A DNA stretch of 64,000 bases from Opisthorchis felineus. Taxonomy: Eukaryota; Platyhelminthes; Trematoda; Opisthorchiida; Opisthorchiidae. Shown here piece after piece: positions 60,101 through 64,000 of this stretch. Made by a program: the position numbers and the translations under genes. How positions within the stretch are numbered: the stretch's first letter is position 1; the number at the start of each line of letters is the position of its first letter. A model generated the notes under the pieces. The model saw only the letters and a list, made by a program, of their open reading frames with translations. It searched no databases and was not told where the DNA came from. The stretch covers positions 115,463-179,462 of the forward strand of contig SJOL01007345.1 in NCBI GenBank assembly GCA_004794785.1, in the 5' to 3' direction.

Positions 60101-60457
60101 CTCCTGTTCCAGTCGCTCGACAGCCTTATCGGTGAACTTGGTTACAGAGGCGGGATCGACAAACGATTGAGTAGTGGGGCTGCCAAGGATTCTGGTAATC
60201 TTTGTTAGGCACTCGTCTTCTGGGGGTTGCTCATCAGGAGAGGAAGACTGCAGATCATTAGATCGGCTAAGTACCGTGTCCCCGGGTCCAGTTGCTCCTG
60301 AGGTAGACGCACAAAGGGAAGAGCCAGGGAGCAAATTTGGGGTGGTAGCAGTGGGGGAGTGAAGGGTATCACGGTTCGATGGTGGATCCTGTATACAGAC
60401 TGGTTTGGCAGCAGCTTGGCAAGATCCATCACTGAAAGCAGGATGCGGACGAAACAT
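60101..60457 (-). CDS. Candidate exon, Ser/Pro-rich with acidic C-terminal part
   Basis: A 185-codon minus frame (60457-59900) is long enough to be unlikely by chance. Its first 119 codons look protein-like and end at CAGGAG|GTAGGT, a good donor after 60101; the residues beyond it look like intron. It begins with MFRPHPAFSDGSCQ. A Ser/Pro/Thr-rich stretch is followed by SSPDEQPPEDECLTKITRIL and DPASVTKFTDKAVERLEQE, which could be helical. The first part may be disordered. The ATG at 60457 follows a TGA three codons upstream. An acceptor at about 60388 (TATACAG) is an alternative start. The family is unknown. Confidence 0.35.
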
Positions 60458-60789
60458 AGTGATTCAGTCGCAGATAAATAGTACATGTATATTCTCCTGC
60501 GATCAACGCAAAGCGAATCTGCTATCAAAGCAATCAAGACCATCAGGTTCGAAGCCAATGTTTTGTCGGTTACATTCTGGTTCCTATGGAAGCGACTACA
60601 TGTCTTCTGCAACGGTCGGAACCGTCACTGGCGATTCCATTCCTGCAAAATATCCAGCTAATTTTAATTTCCGCTGTATCAACCTCGAAACCACACACAA
60701 CAAACCAGTAAAATAGTGAACCAGCGACTACTTTTATGTGGCTCACAAAATAAAGATGTCTCCTTACACACTTCATGAGGGGAACAGAG
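60458..60789. other. No gene recognised
   Basis: Upstream of the candidate exon on the minus strand. No promoter element could be identified. Confidence 0.3.
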
Positions 60790-61093
60790 AAATGACAAAA
60801 ACACGTGCCGATGAGTATCTCTATCATTGATTTGATGAGTCCTTGATACCCGAACCCCGCAGGCGATATGCACCAATGCAGCCAAGGCCTCTTGTCACGT
60901 TCTTCGCCATCCGTCTCTAGGTTATGCACTGTCACCTCGTGCTACGTCTCACGAGCACTAAGTCCCTTTTCCGTCCACCTTTATTCTTTTCTTCACAATA
61001 ATGCTTTCAAATAAAATATGGCCGTACGGCAGCGACGCATCGGTGTTGAACACTGATGTCATTCTGTCGATAATGATGATGATGATGTCTCGC
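60790..61093 (+). mobile_element. Element with RTE-type 3' UTR (copy 1)
   Basis: The right half (60955-61093) is the RTE 3' UTR: CACTAAGTCCCTT, CCACCTTTATTCTTTTCTTC, ACGGCAGCGACGCATCGGTG and a (GAT)n tail at 61069-61087. The left half (about 60810-60950) does not encode the usual LINE C-terminus but aligns with 61262-61420. Such a composite could be a non-autonomous element using the LINE 3' end for mobilisation, or a rearranged LINE. Confidence 0.6.
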
Positions 61094-61261
61094 AAACATA
61101 CAACACAGCCCTTGCTGTGGCCTGTTAAACACGGGCAACCCATTGATATGCCTTTTTGACGCAACAGGGGGCGCGAATTGGCAAACGTTAATTAGGACTT
61201 GGAGATTCGTGCGTTTAATTCATCAGACACAATTCCGTTAGAGCCAGTACAACTGTCGTGA

Positions 61262-61480
61262 CATGGCCATGTCGTTAGTATCTCCCGTCATTGATGTCGC
61301 GGGTCTTTGGTACCCTGAGCTCGTGGACGGCGTGCACCAAGGCAGACAAGATGCCTTGTCGCGCTTTTCGTGCTCCGTCTCCAGATCATGCGCTGTCCAT
61401 CTCGCGCTGTCATCCAGTCAGGGCTCAATTCAGCAAACGGAGCACGGCGAGGCAATCGATTAACTGGCGGAGCACATAGC
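61262..61480 (+). repeat. Second copy of the 60810-60950 sequence
   Basis: Landmarks shared with 60810-60950: CATTGATGTCGCGGGTC/CATTGATTTGATGAGTC, GTGCACCAAGGCAGACAAG/ATGCACCAATGCAGCCAAG, CCGTCTCCAGATCATGCGCTG/CCGTCTCTAGGTTATGCACTG. It is less degraded and open in two frames, but no protein is recognised. It lacks the RTE 3' UTR that follows copy 1, which shows that the two parts of that element are separable. Confidence 0.55.
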
Positions 61481-61612
61481 CGGATTACAGTAGTTGGCGC
61501 AACCGGATCAACATATCATTTGAACAAGCTGGTATGTCGCCAGAAATCATTCGTCCGAAAAAAACTGTGCCGGGAACGTCGTCATTTGGATGTTCGAGTT
61601 TCATTGGGTTTG

Positions 61613-62540
61613 ATAACGCATCATCACCATTATGGACAGCATGACATCAGTGTTCAAAACTGATGCTTCGCTGCCGTACAATTATGATTTATTTGAAAAC
61701 CTTATTGTGAAGAAAAGAATAAAGGTAGACAGGGAAGGGACTTAGTGTCACCTTACTACAATCATCCCGAGGAGCCTACACCTCCAGACACTCATTCAGG
61801 CAATGTGGATAGAAACTGACAACATGAACACCATTCGCATCGATTAGCAGCCATATCTTGCAGCGTCTCTAACCAGGCGCAGTGCGGATCACGCGGTCCC
61901 CACCCTGATAGGCGAGTAGCACCGACAGCACCCAAACGTTTCTTAGTCTCTTCCATACCCCTCTGCCAGGTCAAGGGTTGGCCACCTCTTAATTGGGCAC
62001 TCTCTTCGGTGTATACGCAATACGTGACCTAATCAACGCAGCATCTGGTGCTGGACACATTCTCCAATGGAATTTCTCGTTGCACAACCGAAAACTAGCT
62101 TTCTAACTGCCGCTACGGATTCTCCGACAGCAACCCACGCGAGCTCTGATCTTGGGACAACGATTGTTGAACACCTGAGGACTTCTCAGTTCCGCTGGTC
62201 GAACAGGCCAAGTCTCACGGCCATACAACAAAAAAAGACCGGACTGTAGCCTGATACACACGTCCTTTGAGACTCAGGGATATACAGCTTTGACGCCATA
62301 GGTGTCTCAAATTAGCAAACGCGACCCGGGCCTTGCAGATTCATTCATTGACCTCATGTGTCACACTACAATCAGAGCGAATACAAGTTCCAAGATACGT
62401 AAAACGCTCCACAACTTCCAGTGCTTCTCCCTGGAATGTAAGTGGCGTGTTCAGTGACTGCATGCCCATGAGCATGACCTTACACTTTCTGGGTGCAAAG
62501 TGCATACCAAAGGACGGGATGAGTTTGCTCAGTTCCACGT
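61613..62540 (-). mobile_element. RTE-like LINE L4, 5'-truncated
   Basis: Minus strand from 62540: LIPSFGMHFAPRKCKVMLMG, EVVERFTYLGTCIRSDCS, a broken stretch with RETWPVRPAELR, TWQRGMEETKKRLGAVGA and [20 protein letters not shown], ending FLSTLPE at about 61795. The 3' UTR follows and ends with a CCATTATGGACAG-type tail at about 61613-61640. It starts after the RT catalytic motif and has an intact 3' end, a typical 5'-truncated insertion. Its 3' end faces the 3' end at 60955-61093, with the sequence 61262-61480 between. Confidence 0.82.
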
Positions 62541-63131
62541 CTGGAGAGACATGTGTTGCTCAAATTCCTATTTTGTTGGCCAACACAACAGAAACTACAG
62601 GGGCAATGCACAACGAAGTCCACACAATTGGATCACGGACTTCAATCATGCCAATCGGTTTGACAAAAGTTTTTGGTCACCACCACTATCAAGTAAGCGA
62701 TGGTGCAATACCTGGTTGACTGAGAACTGACATCAGTGAGACAAAGTTCTCCACAAAGATGATATAACGAATGAGCTCTAAAGCAAGAGCCGAGTTATAC
62801 TATCACACTCAACCAACAAGCGAAACATGATATCCGACGTGTCAAAGCAGCCGGCAGCTCACCTACAACCCAAAAACTAGGGCTTTACCACCAACAAGTA
62901 AGGTATTTGAAGAGTACAGAGGCTCGATACGAAATTCGAGTTTCGATCACAGCAAGCTGAGTTGGAAGCTACATCTGTCGCAAGTGGTTCATTGATGACG
63001 TTATCAAATGAAGAACCAAATCAGTTTCACACCTGGTTTAGAACGAGTCAGTGTCACTGTGACATACGAGAATCGTAGGTCTCCGACAATCACTATTTTT
63101 TTCCTTCGGATTAACACCAATTATGGTCACT
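62541..63131. other. No gene recognised
   Basis: Sequence upstream of L4. No motif or repeat recognised. Confidence 0.35.
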
Positions 63132-63193
63132 GGCTTGTTCGCTGAGCTGGGCAAGTTGATTGCAATCAAATTGCCCAGCTCAGCGAACAAGCC
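63132..63193. repeat. 62-bp near-perfect palindrome built from repeat H2
   Basis: Bases 63132-63162 are the reverse complement of 63163-63193 with one mismatched pair (63155 with 63170). The outer arms, GGCTTGTTCGCTGAGCTGGG on the left, match the H2 repeat (compare TTGTTCGCTGGGCTGGGCA at 21238-21256). Each arm reads outward from a central TGCA as TGCAATCAA... TTGCCCAGC, which is the sequence expected just 3' of the predicted H2 ribozyme cleavage site. As DNA or RNA it could form a very stable hairpin. Flanks do not continue the symmetry. Confidence 0.9.
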
Positions 63194-63896
63194 AACGACC
63201 ATCTACGCTACTTGAGCTACCAACATTTTCCTCCATAGATGACACCAATTAATTAAAAAAGGCACGAAAGTTAAGACAGTGGAAAGTCAGGGATGGTGAG
63301 TGCATGGTATAGTTCAGATCTAACGCAGCCGGATCACACTGGCTACAGCAACCATTAACTTAAAAGAAAACGTACTCGTGAACGGAATCGGAAAAGCTCC
63401 GATGGCGGCCGGATTCTGACGGTGAGTGTAAGGACGGACGGTTTTCTGGGGGACCTAGAGAGTAGGCAACAGGATAGAATGTATGCCGAGAATACATTTC
63501 GTCAACAAGACCACAGATAAATCCAAAGGCTGTAAAACGGTACTCTGACAACTGGAAAATGCGTAGCCGCTAGTAAAGCAATCAAGGAGTGAAAAACGAA
63601 TTTTTCCGAAGCAAGTTACGTTCTACGATTGAGTCTACCAAGGCGCCCGACTCCAACAGGTGGGAATCAAGGAATCAGAGGCGCACGCGAATACCGAAAG
63701 TTCGAGGCTATAGACAGAAACTCGATGAAAAAAATAATACGAGGCCATTTGATTTATCATATGCGTGAACCGAACCGCATTAAAGGTGTACTGTACTTCA
63801 CCCATTCATCTTACACAGTGGATCAAGCCATTTTTACGTAGTACTTATTTGTGAATTCAGCATTAAGTATTAAGCTAAAAAATCCTTTTAGTTTCT
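63194..63896. other. No gene recognised
   Basis: Short frames only (63360-63551 minus, 63629-63841 plus), no motifs. Confidence 0.35.
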
Positions 63897-64000
63897 GAAT
63901 ATCGGGCTAGAGTGGCTGGAACTCAATTCTTAAAGGTTCAACGATGCCAGAAAGACCAACCGGGAGCAGCCCGACGAAAAAAAGCAAGTCCCCGTACTAC
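63897..64000 (+). mobile_element. Start of a second L2-type LINE, cut by the window edge
   Basis: The sequence aligns with 42246-42351 of L2: CGGGCTA, TGGCTGGAACTCA, CAACGATGCCAGAAAGACCAA/CAACCATGCCAGGAAGGCCAA and an exact AGCAAGTCCCCGTACTAC. Compared with L2 it lacks the first 55 bases, including the 5' hairpin. The rest lies outside the window. Confidence 0.8.

Noticed and set aside
60225..60235. CTGATGAG on the minus strand
   Set aside because: Lies in a candidate exon and lacks the other hammerhead boxes.
1..64000. CRISPR arrays, prokaryotic operons, riboswitches, rRNA genes
   Set aside because: No regularly spaced repeats, no clustered long ORFs with ribosome binding sites and no recognisable rRNA sequence were seen; the content is animal-type repeat-rich DNA.

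Overview
The window looks like nuclear DNA of a flatworm, most likely a digenean fluke. I saw no operons, ribosome binding sites or dense coding. Almost everything recognisable is decayed mobile DNA: Ty3/gypsy, Penelope-like, RTE-like LINE and tRNA-derived SINE sequence. The SINE consensus, its translation and the RTE-like proteins resemble repeats I associate with opisthorchiid and related flukes. That species-level guess is from memory and was not tested. Base composition looks balanced by eye rather than strongly AT-rich; it was not computed.

Layout. 1-6.2 kb holds a degenerate minus-strand Ty3/gypsy element: integrase core about 2850-3125, reverse transcriptase about 4255-4760, flanked by direct repeats at 1931-2174 and 5965-6222 that may be its LTRs. 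Two SINEs and a hammerhead-like segment lie inside it. 6.2-38.7 kb is sparse: a Penelope-like RT remnant (10.7-11.0 kb), SINEs, an RTE 3' end (14.6-14.9 kb) and five segments with hammerhead ribozyme-like cores in two families. 38.7-50.3 kb is a LINE cluster: L1 (minus, 41.9 to 38.7 kb), L2 (plus, 42.2-45.9 kb) and L3 (plus, 46.7-50.3 kb). L1 and L3 belong to one subfamily, with inverted 5' regions on either side of L2. 50.3-64 kb has weak candidate host exons (52.3-52.8, 53.6-53.7, 60.1-60.5 kb), further LINE fragments, a 62-bp palindrome (63132-63193) and the first 104 bases of another L2-type element running off the window.

How it fits together. No complete gene is visible and every transposon protein is broken by stops, frameshifts or deletions. 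The most interesting structure is the group of hammerhead-like cores alongside Penelope-type RT, because Penelope-like elements are known to carry such ribozymes. One palindrome joins two copies of a ribozyme-associated repeat head to head, almost exactly where the predicted cleaved RNA would begin. Host exons are proposed only from open frames with matching splice-like edges and carry low confidence.
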